A stretch of 64,000 nt of DNA, taken from Leptospira sp. B5-022 (GTDB lineage: Bacteria; Spirochaetota; Leptospiria; Leptospirales; Leptospiraceae). Position 1 is the first letter of the stretch; every line of letters begins with the position of its first letter. A model generated the notes under the pieces. That model was not told the DNA's origin. It searched no databases and saw only the letters and a list, made by a program, of their open reading frames with translations. The translations under genes were made by a program, and so were the position numbers. The DNA is taken from NCBI RefSeq assembly GCF_000347035.1, contig NZ_ANIJ01000015.1:1-64000 (forward strand). Direction: 5' to 3'. This document shows positions 8,462 to 18,063 of the stretch, in pieces.

Positions 8462-9505
8462 TTATTTCCGGACCTTGGTTTCGTATAAAATTCTAATAAG
8501 TTCCGATTCGGAATGAGAAAGTTCTCTGTTCCTTCTTGCCATGATCTTGCGTGAATCACGTAAGAATAGATCCAAGATATAAGGCTGACCGTCCGCCCAA
8601 ATAAAAGGAGGAAGATATCCACTCACCCTGGAAGAAACCACATTACATCCGAAGTCTACCACTGTTCCGGTATTCAACATCACTCCGATCCCTATTTTGG
8701 AAAAATCTCCGATGATGGAACCGAACTTGATGGAACCTGTTGTGATCTCCGTATTTTCTTCCCTAATCTTAACTACACCGTAGTTATTTTTTAGATCGGA
8801 GGTGGTGGATAATGCGCCTAGGTTGACCCAGCTTCCCACCACGGAATGTCCCAAGAAACCTTCGTGATGTTTATTCGTAAAATCTAATATAATACTGTCC
8901 CCGACTTCGCCACCTATCCTGCACACATTCCCTATGGAAGTGTTTCCGGTGATACGAGCGTTGTCCACATGTGTACCTTGGCCTATGTACAACGGACCTT
9001 CTAAAAAACTGAAAGAAGTTACTTTTGCATCCTTATCTATGATTACAGGTCCTGAGGTTACGTCGATGACCACACCTGGATAAATTTTAGCGGAAGGATG
9101 GATATGAACGTGTTTGGATTTTCCTACTACTTGGAAATCCCCGGACTTTACCTTAAGTTTTCGGGCCCATTTACGTAAGTCCTTATGATTTTCCAAGTCT
9201 TGGTCTATGTTTTTACCGACAGACTCCAAGGATTTCCAAGGAAGAAAATCCTCAGGACGAATGATCAAATCTACGTCCTTTCCATCGTATTCCGAAATTT
9301 TTGGGTTTCTTTCAAAGAAAGTTTTCTCGAAAGCGGAGTTCGAGTTAGAATATAGTATCTTAGAATCCGGATACTGCTCTTTTAAACGTTGGAGTGGAGT
9401 TAAAACCCCGTCTCGAATCTCCGAGAAAGATCGAATTCTGGTTAAAGCCCCCAAACCGGGAGGTGTTTCCCTCTCATCGATCCAAATTCTCTGAATTCTG
9501 CCCAC
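8462..9505 (-). CDS. GlmU-like left-handed beta-helix acyltransferase
   Basis: 347 residues with a GTG start. Residues 1-110 resemble a reduced nucleotidyltransferase-like N-domain (IWIDERETPPGLGALTRIRS...) without the GxGTRM loop of true uridylyltransferases. Residues 130-310 are hexapeptide repeats of a left-handed beta-helix (HIHPSAKIYPGVVID, IGNVCRIGG, LGHSVVGSWVNLGALSTTSD, GSIIGDFSKIGIGVML). The layout matches the alternative GlmU family of Bacteroidetes (TIGR03991 type). Placed directly after glmM and glmS, it most likely acetylates glucosamine-1-phosphate. Uridylyl transfer could be supplied by the separate gene at 48819-49574. Confidence 0.75.
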   Translation of the reverse strand: MGRIQRIWIDERETPPGLGALTRIRSFSEIRDGVLTPLQRLKEQYPDSKILYSNSNSAFEKTFFERNPKISEYDGKDVDLIIRPEDFLPWKSLESVGKNIDQDLENHKDLRKWARKLKVKSGDFQVVGKSKHVHIHPSAKIYPGVVIDVTSGPVIIDKDAKVTSFSFLEGPLYIGQGTHVDNARITGNTSIGNVCRIGGEVGDSIILDFTNKHHEGFLGHSVVGSWVNLGALSTTSDLKNNYGVVKIREENTEITTGSIKFGSIIGDFSKIGIGVMLNTGTVVDFGCNVVSSRVSGYLPPFIWADGQPYILDLFLRDSRKIMARRNRELSHSESELIRILYETKVRK

Positions 9506-9512
9506 GCGTTCA

Positions 9513-11345
9513 CTACTCCACTGTGACGGACTTCGCTAGGTTTCTCGGTTGGTCCGGAGGACAACCCCTAGCAACGGCAGAATAATAGGCCAGAAGTTGG
9601 AGAGGAAGAACATTCAGGATCGGACTCAAAATTTCCGGACAGTCCGGAACTTCAAAACAGTAGTCGGAAAGCTCTTTTGCTTCCCTGTCCCCTTCCGTTA
9701 CGATGGAGATAATGATCCCGTTTCTTGCCTTGATTTCCTGGATATTGGAAAGCATTTTGCTATAAATTTCGGATTTGGTCGCGATACATACGACCGGCAC
9801 TTCGTTTGTAATGAGTGCGATCGGCCCGTGTTTGAATTCCCCGCCGGCGTAACCGGAAGCGTGAATGTAAGAGACCTCTTTTAATTTCAAGGCACCTTCT
9901 AACGCAACCGGATGATTATAGGTCCTTCCTAAAAATACAAAATCTTTGGTTTTAGTAAAATCCGCCGCCCAAGTTTCCAAGATATGGGCCTGAGCTAAAA
10001 TCCTTTCCATTTTGCCTGGGAGAAGTCGGATCTCTTCAATTAAAGTCCTGAGTTCTTCGTCGGAAACGATCCATTTCAAACGAGCTACATATAAGGAAAA
10101 AAGAAGAAGGTTGATTACCTGTGCAGTAAACGCCTTTGTACTCGCAACGCCGATCTCCGGTCCTGCATCCGTTCTGATAAATGAATCGGATTCCCTTGCG
10201 ATGGTGGAGTTCACATTATTTACCAAGGAAAGAACTTTGATAAATTTTGCCTTAGCTTCCAGTAAAGAAGCAAGAGTATCCGCAGTTTCTCCGGATTGAG
10301 AAATCCCTACGATCAGCGTATCACCTTCCACCACAGGGTTTCGGTAACGGAACTCGGAAGAGGTTTCCGTATCCGTTTGGATCTTTGCGAAATTTTCGAG
10401 ATAATGTTTTCCAAGCATTCCCGCATAGTAGCTGGTTCCGGCTGCTTGAATGATGATACGATTTACCTTGGACATCATTTCTCTGGAAATCGTACTCTCC
10501 GGAAATTCTATCTCTCCGGCTTCGCTGATACGAGACTGGATGATACGGCGGAAGATCCCGGGCTGTTCGTGGATTTCCTTGATCATAAAATGAGGATAAC
10601 CGCCTTTGTCGACGTCCTCGAACTTGATATCTTGCTTTTTGAATTCGATCTCTTTTTCGGAACCGTCGAACCCGAAGATCTTACATTCGGTTTTTGTAAA
10701 ATATCCCCATTCCTTGGAGTTGATATAATAGACTTCTCTGCAGTTTCGAGTAAGAGGAGAAATATCGGAAGCAAGATAATATTCTTCCTTACCTCTTCCT
10801 AATAGTAAAGGCGCGCCGTCCTGGGCAAAATACACTCGATCCGGCTCGTTGTCGAATACGACTGCGATCGCCCATTTACCGTGAACTCTATTAAATAGAT
10901 CTAAAAAAGCTTCCTTATTGGATAAGCCTCTTTTTCTGCTCTCCGCCAAAAGATTGGGGAGAACTTCCGTATCCGTCATACTATGAAATACGAAACCTTT
11001 TTGTTTCAGTTCTTGGCGAAGCTCCGAATAATTTTCTATAATTCCGTTATGAACTACTGCAACGGTGGATTTGGAATCGGTATGAGGGTGAGCATTGATC
11101 TGGTTAGGTTCACCGTGAGTAGCCCAGCGAGTATGGCCTATACCCACATTACCTCGGATCGGATGTTCTTTTAGGTAATTTTCCAGATCCTTAATTTTAC
11201 CTTTTTGTTTGCGGACTTGGATCTCTCCTTTGTCCAGGACCGCGATCCCGGCCGAATCGTATCCACGATACTCCAAGCCGATGAGCCCTACTATGAGCAC
11301 GGATTCTACGTTTTTATCACCAGCGTATCCTACGATTCCACACAT
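9513..11345 (-). CDS. glmS: glutamine-fructose-6-phosphate aminotransferase
   Basis: 610 residues, full length. Cys2 of MCGIVGYAG is the class-II glutaminase nucleophile. GHTRWATHGEP and HNGIIENY complete the glutaminase site. Two SIS isomerase domains follow (GTSYYAGMLGKHYLE, GISQSGETADT; HASGYAGGEFKHGP), and the tail ends RNLAKSVTVE as in all GlmS. It converts fructose-6-P and Gln to glucosamine-6-P, the entry point to UDP-GlcNAc for peptidoglycan and lipid A. It lies 3 bp after glmM and 7 bp before the GlmU-like gene, so the three steps are in one operon. I see no glmS ribozyme upstream; the start is tightly packed against glmM. Confidence 0.96.
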   Translation of the reverse strand: MCGIVGYAGDKNVESVLIVGLIGLEYRGYDSAGIAVLDKGEIQVRKQKGKIKDLENYLKEHPIRGNVGIGHTRWATHGEPNQINAHPHTDSKSTVAVVHNGIIENYSELRQELKQKGFVFHSMTDTEVLPNLLAESRKRGLSNKEAFLDLFNRVHGKWAIAVVFDNEPDRVYFAQDGAPLLLGRGKEEYYLASDISPLTRNCREVYYINSKEWGYFTKTECKIFGFDGSEKEIEFKKQDIKFEDVDKGGYPHFMIKEIHEQPGIFRRIIQSRISEAGEIEFPESTISREMMSKVNRIIIQAAGTSYYAGMLGKHYLENFAKIQTDTETSSEFRYRNPVVEGDTLIVGISQSGETADTLASLLEAKAKFIKVLSLVNNVNSTIARESDSFIRTDAGPEIGVASTKAFTAQVINLLLFSLYVARLKWIVSDEELRTLIEEIRLLPGKMERILAQAHILETWAADFTKTKDFVFLGRTYNHPVALEGALKLKEVSYIHASGYAGGEFKHGPIALITNEVPVVCIATKSEIYSKMLSNIQEIKARNGIIISIVTEGDREAKELSDYCFEVPDCPEILSPILNVLPLQLLAYYSAVARGCPPDQPRNLAKSVTVE

Positions 11346-11348
11346 ATA

Positions 11349-12740
11349 TTATGAATTCTCCATGATCTTTCCGGCTTTATTTAAAAGGGATTCCAGATCC
11401 TTTTTGGTTCTGGCCTCTCCAATCAACCGGAGGATCGGCTCGGTATTCGAGGGTCGAATATGTATCCAAGAGTCCTGGTTCGCTAAACGTAAACCGTCTC
11501 TCGAATCTTCTTTATATTCGGAGAAGGCGCTGCGAAACTTAGAATAAATCTGCTCCGTCTTCTGCCCCGCGATTTTGTAGGCGATCTTGCGCATATAGAC
11601 CGCAGGAAGACTACCGATCACAGTTTCAGCATCTTCCCCCTTTAGGGCAAGCAGATTCAGTATATGAGCCACCCCCGAAAGAGAATCCCTTCCAAAAGAA
11701 GGAATTGCCGGATCGATCACTCCTCCATTTCCTTCTCCGCCGAAAACCGACTTACGGTGTATCATTTCTGCCACAACATTGGCTTCCCCTACCTTAGATC
11801 GATAAGTCGGAATTCCAACAGAATCCGCAACCCAATCGTTCACAAAGCTAGTAGAGAGGTTTACCGTGATGGATGCCTTCTTCGGCAGGGAATTGGAACC
11901 AAGGTAGGACATAAAGCTAAGGGGAAGTGTTAATTCTTCGGAGATAGCTCCTTTTTTAGGAGATAAAACGACAAGTCTATCCGCATCCGGATCCAAAGCA
12001 AAACCGATATCCGCCTTGGACTTTTTGATCAGACGAGATGATTGTTTGAGCGCTTCAGGCGTAGGTTCAGGAGGACGAGGAAATGTTCCGTCGGGAGTAC
12101 AGTGCTGCAAAATCACCTTACAACCCAAGCGCCTTAACAATTCCGGTAAAACGAAGCTCCCGCCGCCATTGACTGCATCTAAAAATACGGTAAATTTTTT
12201 CCGTTTGATCGTGGACACGTTTACCCGAGCTAAAACGGAATCAATATGGGCTTGGATCCTATCGGTACCATCTTCCACATTCGTATTCGGTTTGAATTGG
12301 AAAGGTTTATAATCTTCTTTTCGGACCAGATCCAAAAGACCCTCTAAGTCTTGGGCATTCGTAAAAAACCCGCCAGGTCCGATAAACTTAAATGCATTCC
12401 AGATCACCGGATTATGAGAAGCGGAAATCATGATCCCACCTGCCGCTCCTGATTGAGCCACCACCGCCTTGACGGTAGGAGTTGGAACAATCCCGAGACG
12501 GATCACATTTTTGCCCATGGCGAGCATGATCCCGATCGCGATATTTTCTATATAAGCTCCGCTCGGACGAGAATCCCTTCCGATGACGACTGCGTTTCCT
12601 TTGAGTCTGGACCCGAAGGCCATGAGAGAATGGAAAATTACGTCGGGACTTAATCCGGTGGGAATGATTCCCCGGATTCCGGACACGGAGACCATCAAAT
12701 CCGGGTGTTGGAAGACCGGTTTTTGATGATTTAGAGCCAT
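11349..12740 (-). CDS. glmM: phosphoglucosamine mutase
   Basis: 463 residues. Phosphohexomutase signatures are present: GRDSRPSG, the phospho-serine loop GGIMISASHNPVIWNAFK, the metal loop DPDADRLVV, GEGNGGVI and the phosphate-binding RPSNTEPILRLIGE. The first gene of glmM-glmS-glmU-like, it converts glucosamine-6-P to glucosamine-1-P. Phosphomannomutase activity cannot be excluded by motifs alone, but the operon favours GlmM. A tRNA-Val gene lies 37 bp upstream on the same strand, so the genes could share a promoter with rpsT and the tRNA. Confidence 0.9.
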   Translation of the reverse strand: MALNHQKPVFQHPDLMVSVSGIRGIIPTGLSPDVIFHSLMAFGSRLKGNAVVIGRDSRPSGAYIENIAIGIMLAMGKNVIRLGIVPTPTVKAVVAQSGAAGGIMISASHNPVIWNAFKFIGPGGFFTNAQDLEGLLDLVRKEDYKPFQFKPNTNVEDGTDRIQAHIDSVLARVNVSTIKRKKFTVFLDAVNGGGSFVLPELLRRLGCKVILQHCTPDGTFPRPPEPTPEALKQSSRLIKKSKADIGFALDPDADRLVVLSPKKGAISEELTLPLSFMSYLGSNSLPKKASITVNLSTSFVNDWVADSVGIPTYRSKVGEANVVAEMIHRKSVFGGEGNGGVIDPAIPSFGRDSLSGVAHILNLLALKGEDAETVIGSLPAVYMRKIAYKIAGQKTEQIYSKFRSAFSEYKEDSRDGLRLANQDSWIHIRPSNTEPILRLIGEARTKKDLESLLNKAGKIMENS

Positions 12741-12777
12741 GATTCCGGGGAATGTTTTAAGATTTGGGATGAGAACA

Positions 12778-12850
<73 letters not shown>

Positions 12851-12866
12851 GTAATGATTACGGTTA

Positions 12867-13136
12867 TTATGCGGTTGCAGCCTGATTGATACGCAATGCC
12901 ATCCGACTCTTTTTGCGGTCCGCATTTCTAGAGTGGATCAGGTTGGTTTTCGCAGCTTTGTCCAGAAGAGAAGAATATTGACTGAACAAAGATTTTAAGG
13001 AGTCTTTCTCTCCGTCTTGGAGCGCTTTCAGGATCTTTTTAGCTTGGGTCCTAAGGCGATTCCTGTTTTGAGAATTCGCCGCATTCCTGCGTTTCGTTCT
13101 ACGGATATCTTTTTCTGAAGATTTAATATTCGCCAA
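12867..13136 (-). CDS. rpsT: 30S ribosomal protein S20
   Basis: 89 residues, very basic and helical. It opens MANIKSSEKDIRRTKRRNA and carries the family segment TNLIHSRNADRKKSRMALRIN. S20 binds 16S rRNA early in 30S assembly. It is upstream of tRNA-Val and glmM on the same strand. The 3' gene order differs from most bacteria, where rpsT stands alone. Confidence 0.96.
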   Translation of the reverse strand: MANIKSSEKDIRRTKRRNAANSQNRNRLRTQAKKILKALQDGEKDSLKSLFSQYSSLLDKAAKTNLIHSRNADRKKSRMALRINQAATA

Positions 13137-13700
13137 GGATCTACTTCCTATTAAGGGATTACGCCCAGATTTTCGTACCCAAGTAGCCTGTCAATGAGCT
13201 TTTACGGGTCTTTTACAAAGCCTATCTCAAAAATTTTTTAAGGAAATAACCCCAGGAGTAAGTTCTTTCCCTGAGAGCGAAGCCAGGATGGCGAAGTGAC
13301 CCGGAGTTCTACACAAGATGTGCAGGCGGAGGGGATGGGAAAGCGCTCACTCCAATCTATTCAAAAATATTTTTGAAATTTGGTTCAATATACTGCTTAG
13401 TAAGGGAGCCGCCCAAGTCTCGGCGGATAGAACCAACCCAACGTTACATACAAGAAATCATTTCTAATTCGACTAATACGTTATTTGTCTTTACCTCAAC
13501 TGAGGGATCTCGTAGTAACATTTGGCATCTACGATGTCACCGAATCGCAATAGGATCGCTTTCTCGCCCTATTCTCGCTGCGGGAAGGTTCAGGAAATTT
13601 TTTTTGCATTGCTTCGAAGGATTTCCATCCTATTTTTTGTTATCCGAAAGATTGGAAATTAATTATTCGTCGTATAGAAGACCCAAGGACGCCTTCTCGC
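13137..13700. other. 564-bp intergenic region with an 18-bp palindrome
   Basis: No convincing gene is seen; a short plus-strand frame at 13373-13750 has no family character. A GC-richer segment at about 13270-13345 stands out from AT-rich flanks and resembles the repeat-like segments at 54.75 and 63.08 kb. A perfect 18-bp palindrome (TTCAAAAATATTTTTGAA, 13360-13377) follows it. The region must hold the divergent promoters for rpsT (minus) and the 13701 gene (plus). Confidence 0.5.
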
Positions 13701-14816
13701 ATGATATCCAGACACGCACAAGACTATATCATTGTGAATTCGATCGATGAAATCGATCCTAATAAACTTTCTTTGGCTCAATTGGGGACCAAGTATTTAG
13801 ACAGGAACGGAAACCGTTATGCGGTCCGTTTTAACAAAGAAAGCAGAAAGGCGGAGATCATTCGGATCACTCTTCAAAAAGCTTCCGAGGCGGATGTGAA
13901 TAGACCAAAATTGGGAAGAGTAAATCCAAAAGCGAAATCCAATCCTTTAGACTTAGAGAAATTATCCAATCTTCTTAAAAGTACAAAACACCCTAGTGCA
14001 GACTGGATAGATAATCTGGCCGAAAAAACCAAACATACTAAGCCGAGTTCTGCAAATTCGGAAAAGCCAGCTTATACTCCGAATCCCCAAAAAGAATTAG
14101 ACATCACTCCAGCAGAGGGTCCGGACCTATCCGCCAGAATGAATTCCGTTCAAAACGATATATTCGATCTTTCCAAAGTGGACTTGAATATTTCGGATGC
14201 GGGACTCTCTTCCAACGAAGGGAAAGAGGATGTTCCCGTCTTTATAGAAAATATAGAGGCAGGCTCCAACAGAGAAACGAAATATATTGAAGATAGTGTA
14301 CAACAATTCCAGAAGATCAAAGATAGGATCGAGTCCGTACTGAACAATATTAGAAATTCTAAAATTTTCGAAGCTACCGGAGATCCTTCCGAGAACAAGA
14401 ACATAGTAGGAAACCTAGCGAGAGAATTCGATATTGAGTTCTTCCAAAAATTAGAAAAGATATTAAACTATCATAAAGAGCTGACTTCTTATCCCAGATC
14501 GATTACCTATTACGTGGCAAAGTACGAGTCATATCGTAAGCAGGCATTACAGTCCAAAACGTCGGATCTGGAAAAATTAAAGTTAGTGATCCGCTGGGAA
14601 ATGCAGGAACTTCTTTTGGATCTGGCCAGAAAACTCAAAAAAATGGTCCTGAATGCCTTAAATGTTCTGAATACTAAAAACGAAAATCACCTAAAACAAG
14701 TAGCCTATAACCAACAGCAGATGTATAAGGATGCCAGAAGCGCCTTATTATATTGTTCGGAAGATATAGGAGCACTACTTATCTCCTTGCAAAAATGGGC
14801 CGATAGCGAAGGATAG
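13701..14816 (+). CDS. conserved-type hypothetical protein, helical
   Basis: 371 residues, cytoplasmic (no signal or membrane segment). Residues 1-55 form a small beta domain (DYIIVNSIDEIDPNKLSL, then RNGNRYAVRFNKESRKAEII). A disordered Pro/Ser/Asn linker covers about 70-165. Residues 190-371 are long amphipathic helices ending KDARSALLYCSEDIGALLISLQKW. I do not recognise the family. It is followed 11 bp later by another unknown gene that overlaps a glycosyltransferase, so it may belong to an envelope-sugar or surface-organelle pathway. Confidence 0.65.
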   Translation: MISRHAQDYIIVNSIDEIDPNKLSLAQLGTKYLDRNGNRYAVRFNKESRKAEIIRITLQKASEADVNRPKLGRVNPKAKSNPLDLEKLSNLLKSTKHPSADWIDNLAEKTKHTKPSSANSEKPAYTPNPQKELDITPAEGPDLSARMNSVQNDIFDLSKVDLNISDAGLSSNEGKEDVPVFIENIEAGSNRETKYIEDSVQQFQKIKDRIESVLNNIRNSKIFEATGDPSENKNIVGNLAREFDIEFFQKLEKILNYHKELTSYPRSITYYVAKYESYRKQALQSKTSDLEKLKLVIRWEMQELLLDLARKLKKMVLNALNVLNTKNENHLKQVAYNQQQMYKDARSALLYCSEDIGALLISLQKWADSEG

Positions 14817-14827
14817 AAACCTTTTGC

Positions 14828-15622
14828 ATGGCACTTAGCGATCAAGAGATAAAAAACATCGTAGAAAAACTCCGAACCGAGTACCGGGAAGGGGCCAAAC
14901 AAAGTCCTAAAATTTTCGACGCCAAAGGTTTCGAAGATCGTTATATCCAAACCCTAAAACATCGGGGAAACCTGGACAATTTCCTGAAAGACGAAGTGGA
15001 CTTTCTGGAAAAGATCAAAACCAAACATAAAGAACTTACGGAAAGAAGGAACGCCTCCAAAGGGGAAACGATCAATCGTATCCTAGACGAACAAGAGGAA
15101 AAACTTTCCAAATACCAAAGGGTGGATTTCCATCCTTTGGCCAGACCGGAAATGAGATATTTTTACGGGGCAATGACCTCCTTCGCAGAAACCGAACTTC
15201 CCGTTCTCATCCATATATTTAGGGGAACGCCGGAATACTCCGCCTTCCAAGATAGTGTCTCAGTAATAGAAAGAGTGGGAATCACGAAAAGAGGAATGCC
15301 TTCTCTCCGTATCTCGGAACATATTAAAGCGTTATTGGACGCGAACGGGAACCAATCCACAATGGAAAGGGATTCCCAGAACATTCTAAAGGAAGTGTGT
15401 ATCGCTCTTGCCGGCCTTAGAAAGACGGCGCTGGAATGTGTGGAGAAAAATAGGGTCAGCGACAGAATGACCGTACAAGTCAGCGATAGAGACTATCCGA
15501 AAGCTTCGGAAGCGTATAAGAATTTACTTTTCGGTATCGCATTGGAAAAAATAATCGTTAAAGCCGAAAATATCATCCGGGATTTCCGGATGAGCGACTT
15601 AGTCGGTCTGGACGCTAAATGA
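14828..15622 (+). CDS. hypothetical protein upstream of glycosyltransferase
   Basis: 264 residues, charged and mostly alpha-helical, cytoplasmic. A helical N-terminus ([22 protein letters not shown]) leads to [27 protein letters not shown] and a C-terminal helical bundle. I recognise no catalytic motif. Its stop overlaps the start of the DPM1-like glycosyltransferase (ATGA at 15619-15622), so the two are translationally coupled and the products probably act together. Confidence 0.65.
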   Translation: MALSDQEIKNIVEKLRTEYREGAKQSPKIFDAKGFEDRYIQTLKHRGNLDNFLKDEVDFLEKIKTKHKELTERRNASKGETINRILDEQEEKLSKYQRVDFHPLARPEMRYFYGAMTSFAETELPVLIHIFRGTPEYSAFQDSVSVIERVGITKRGMPSLRISEHIKALLDANGNQSTMERDSQNILKEVCIALAGLRKTALECVEKNRVSDRMTVQVSDRDYPKASEAYKNLLFGIALEKIIVKAENIIRDFRMSDLVGLDAK

Positions 15623-16314
15623 AACTTTCCATCGTAATTCCCTGTTATAACGAAAAACAGACCATCAAAAACATTTTAGAAACGGTAAAGAAGGTCCCTT
15701 ATAAGGATAAGGAAATCATCCTTGTGGACGATTTTTCCACGGACGGAACGAGGGAACTCCTACAGACCGCTCCTTTTAAGAAGTTAGTGGACCAACTCGT
15801 TTTCCACGAAAAAAATCAGGGAAAAGGCGCCGCACTTCGCACAGGATTTAAAGCGGCCAAAGGTGATATAGTCATCGTGCAAGACGCGGACCTGGAATAC
15901 GATCCGTTTGAAATTCCGGATGTAATCGATCCGATCTACAAAGGAAAGGCGGACGTGGTTTTCGGAAGCAGGTTCATGGGCGGAAGGGCCCATAGAGTCG
16001 TATACTACTGGCATAGACTCGGAAATCTATTCTTGACCACTCTTTCCAATATGTTCACGAACATTAATCTGACCGATATGGAAACTTGTTACAAGGCATT
16101 CCGCAGAGAAGTGATACAAGGTATCGAAATTAAAGAAAATCGTTTCGGGTTCGAACCTGAAATTACCGCAAAGATCGCAAAGATCCCCGACATTCGTATT
16201 TACGAAGTTGGGATCTCCTATTACGGACGCACTTATGCAGAAGGAAAAAAGATAGGCTGGAAAGACGGATTTAGGGCCATCTATTGTATCCTAAGATACA
16301 ATCTATTTTCCTAA
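15619..16314 (+). CDS. family 2 glycosyltransferase, dolichol-phosphate-mannose-synthase-like
   Basis: 231 residues. The GT-A fold signatures are [20 protein letters not shown], the nucleotide-binding [25 protein letters not shown], the DxD-type [10 protein letters not shown] and VFGSRF. Then come [12 protein letters not shown] and the EITAKIAKI region typical of DPM1/polyprenyl-phosphate glycosyltransferases. There are no C-terminal membrane helices, as in the soluble DPM1 subclass. It would load a sugar from an NDP donor onto a polyprenyl phosphate at the inner membrane, for use by GT-C enzymes. The polytopic protein encoded next to it (16324-17904, convergent) is a candidate partner. Confidence 0.85.
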   Translation: MKLSIVIPCYNEKQTIKNILETVKKVPYKDKEIILVDDFSTDGTRELLQTAPFKKLVDQLVFHEKNQGKGAALRTGFKAAKGDIVIVQDADLEYDPFEIPDVIDPIYKGKADVVFGSRFMGGRAHRVVYYWHRLGNLFLTTLSNMFTNINLTDMETCYKAFRREVIQGIEIKENRFGFEPEITAKIAKIPDIRIYEVGISYYGRTYAEGKKIGWKDGFRAIYCILRYNLFS

Positions 16315-16323
16315 TATTCCATT

Positions 16324-17904
16324 CTAATCTTTGGGAATTTCGTATTCTCGATATTCCCAAAGACCCTTCGTTTTTACTTCCTTTTCCTTCCAAGCATGAC
16401 CCAATAATTCCACCCAAACGGGGCGAATCTCCGCTTCAGCCAATACTTTCATACGATATTTGTTCATGAGAATATTATCCGACTCGGGAAGTTTTGCCGC
16501 ATATTCCACCACTGCATCCGAATAAGAAATAAATCCGACTTTTTCTCCCGGATGTTTTTTTGAAAGGAAGGAAACTATATGATCCATTCCTTGGGAAGAA
16601 GTTTCATTATGAACACATAATACTCTTTTTTGGAAATAAGAAGGCCCGATGGAGCCGCAAAGAACGTCATCCAGGAATAATAGACTGGAAGCTTGAGAAT
16701 CCGCATAAATAGAACGGATCGCTCTGATCTCCTTGGAACTTCTTTGGTAATTCACAAATCCGGCCAAGGTCATTCCGAAAGAATAAAACAACAAAATAGT
16801 AAACGTTAAGTTTTTGCCGGATCTTCCTAGTTTCAATTCGGAAACTTCGGCAATTTCTTTCAAAACCAAAACGAACGGGATCAATGCTAGTCCAACGTAT
16901 CTTGGTCCCCAATTGGAAACTCCATCGTTGGGAGCTAAGAATGCGATCAATATGATAAACACAAACGAGCTGATCCCTAAATGAGAATAAGTAGCTTCTA
17001 TCTTTCCTTCTTTTGATTTTTTTACAAAAATATAAAATAAAGGAAGAAGGATCGGTAAATAGATCAAAAGTCCGGGCATTGTGTACGTCCCGATCAATAT
17101 CGTAAACGCTCTGGAAAGAACCGTGCCTTGGTCTTCTCCCGTATTAAAATTTTGGAAGTATCTAGGTCCGATCGGATGTTGGTAATCCAAGGTATGGAAT
17201 AAAAATAGAAGAAGTACAACTACTGAAAAAGATACAGAGAACCAAAAAGATCTTTTCCACCAATCTTTTCCGAAAGCGATCCAACCCACGGCCCAGAAGA
17301 CCACAAAGAAGATCAGAACTTCTAATCTTAACCAAACTCCGAGTCCTAGAGCGATCCCTCCGATCAGCTTATTGAAAATTTTATCTTCCGTTTTATAAAA
17401 GAAAGTGAGTCCGAGTAATTCTAAAAGAAGAAGAGGGGGATGTTCCGAAAGTTCCGGCCCCATCAAAAAGATATAAGTTCCAAAAAAAGTGAAAACGAGC
17501 CAGAACCAGGAAAGATCCCAAAATCTTCTTAGAATAAAAGCGGAAATTAGATTGAACACTCCCATCAAAATGGAAACGATCGGGACCCAACCGAAAACTA
17601 AAAAAGGCGCAATGATAAGTGTGAGAAAGATCGGATATTGACCGATCATTCTATCTCCGATCTGAAAGACCATCGGGGCTTTCCATAAAAAATAACTGTA
17701 ATTCGGATCCAGATCCAAGGAAGGATAGATCAGATTTTCGGTGCTGAAACCGGACTGGAACATGGAATATGCTTGGTGGTATTTCAGAAACTGATCCGAA
17801 AAAAGGGCCTCCCAAGGTTTTCCTAAAATTAGGATCCCGAAGTAAAATAAACTAAATACAATAAATCCTTTTGAAATTCCGGCTGTTTTCATGATCGAAG
17901 GCAA
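16324..17904 (-). CDS. polytopic membrane protein, putative GT-C-type glycosyltransferase (paralog of 52771-54336)
   Basis: 526 residues with about ten to twelve transmembrane helices and a C-terminal soluble part. Shared with the 521-aa protein at 52771-54336 are an early segment with SDQFLKYHQA (there SDHLGKFILG), the loop HPIGPRYFQNF (there HPLGPRFSFNQ) and APNDGVSNWGPRYVGLAL (there APNDGIIDFGSRYLHLSL). This architecture is that of lipid-linked-sugar-dependent GT-C enzymes, but I see no diagnostic catalytic motif. Start is TTG at 17904 (preceded by GGGG) or ATG at 17892. Convergent with the DPM1-like gene. Confidence 0.7.
   Translation of the reverse strand: MPSIMKTAGISKGFIVFSLFYFGILILGKPWEALFSDQFLKYHQAYSMFQSGFSTENLIYPSLDLDPNYSYFLWKAPMVFQIGDRMIGQYPIFLTLIIAPFLVFGWVPIVSILMGVFNLISAFILRRFWDLSWFWLVFTFFGTYIFLMGPELSEHPPLLLLELLGLTFFYKTEDKIFNKLIGGIALGLGVWLRLEVLIFFVVFWAVGWIAFGKDWWKRSFWFSVSFSVVVLLLFLFHTLDYQHPIGPRYFQNFNTGEDQGTVLSRAFTILIGTYTMPGLLIYLPILLPLFYIFVKKSKEGKIEATYSHLGISSFVFIILIAFLAPNDGVSNWGPRYVGLALIPFVLVLKEIAEVSELKLGRSGKNLTFTILLFYSFGMTLAGFVNYQRSSKEIRAIRSIYADSQASSLLFLDDVLCGSIGPSYFQKRVLCVHNETSSQGMDHIVSFLSKKHPGEKVGFISYSDAVVEYAAKLPESDNILMNKYRMKVLAEAEIRPVWVELLGHAWKEKEVKTKGLWEYREYEIPKD
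16329..16362. terminator. inverted repeat at the convergent gene ends, possible terminator
   Basis: CTTTGGGAAT (16329-16338) pairs perfectly with ATTCCCAAAG (16353-16362) across a 14-nt loop. It lies right after the plus-strand glycosyltransferase stop, inside the last codons of the minus-strand gene. Only a weak TTTTT follows on the plus strand (from about 16371), so the terminator role is tentative. Confidence 0.4.
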
Positions 17905-17994
17905 GCATCCCCTACCCCCTAATTTATGAAACGAATTCTTGCCGGTACAAACACTTATAAGAAAGTTTTTCGGAATAAATTTTGTATTTTTACT

Positions 17995-18013
17995 TGTAAT
18001 TCCAATAATTACA
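17995..18013. promoter_or_regulatory. perfect 7-5-7 dyad upstream of the YceI gene
   Basis: TGTAATT-CCAAT-AATTACA is a perfect inverted repeat about 50 bp before the GTG start of the YceI gene, within its probable promoter. The spacing fits a dimeric winged-helix or Fur/MarR-like repressor, but I cannot name the regulator. Confidence 0.5.
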
Positions 18014-18063
18014 CCGGGAGATCAGTCTAAAATCCAAAACATTCTCAAAGGAGAAAATCACTC

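Noticed and set aside
13373..13750. 125-aa plus-strand frame in the rpsT upstream gap
   Set aside because: It overlaps the real 13701 gene in another frame, has no ribosome site and its sequence is low in protein character.
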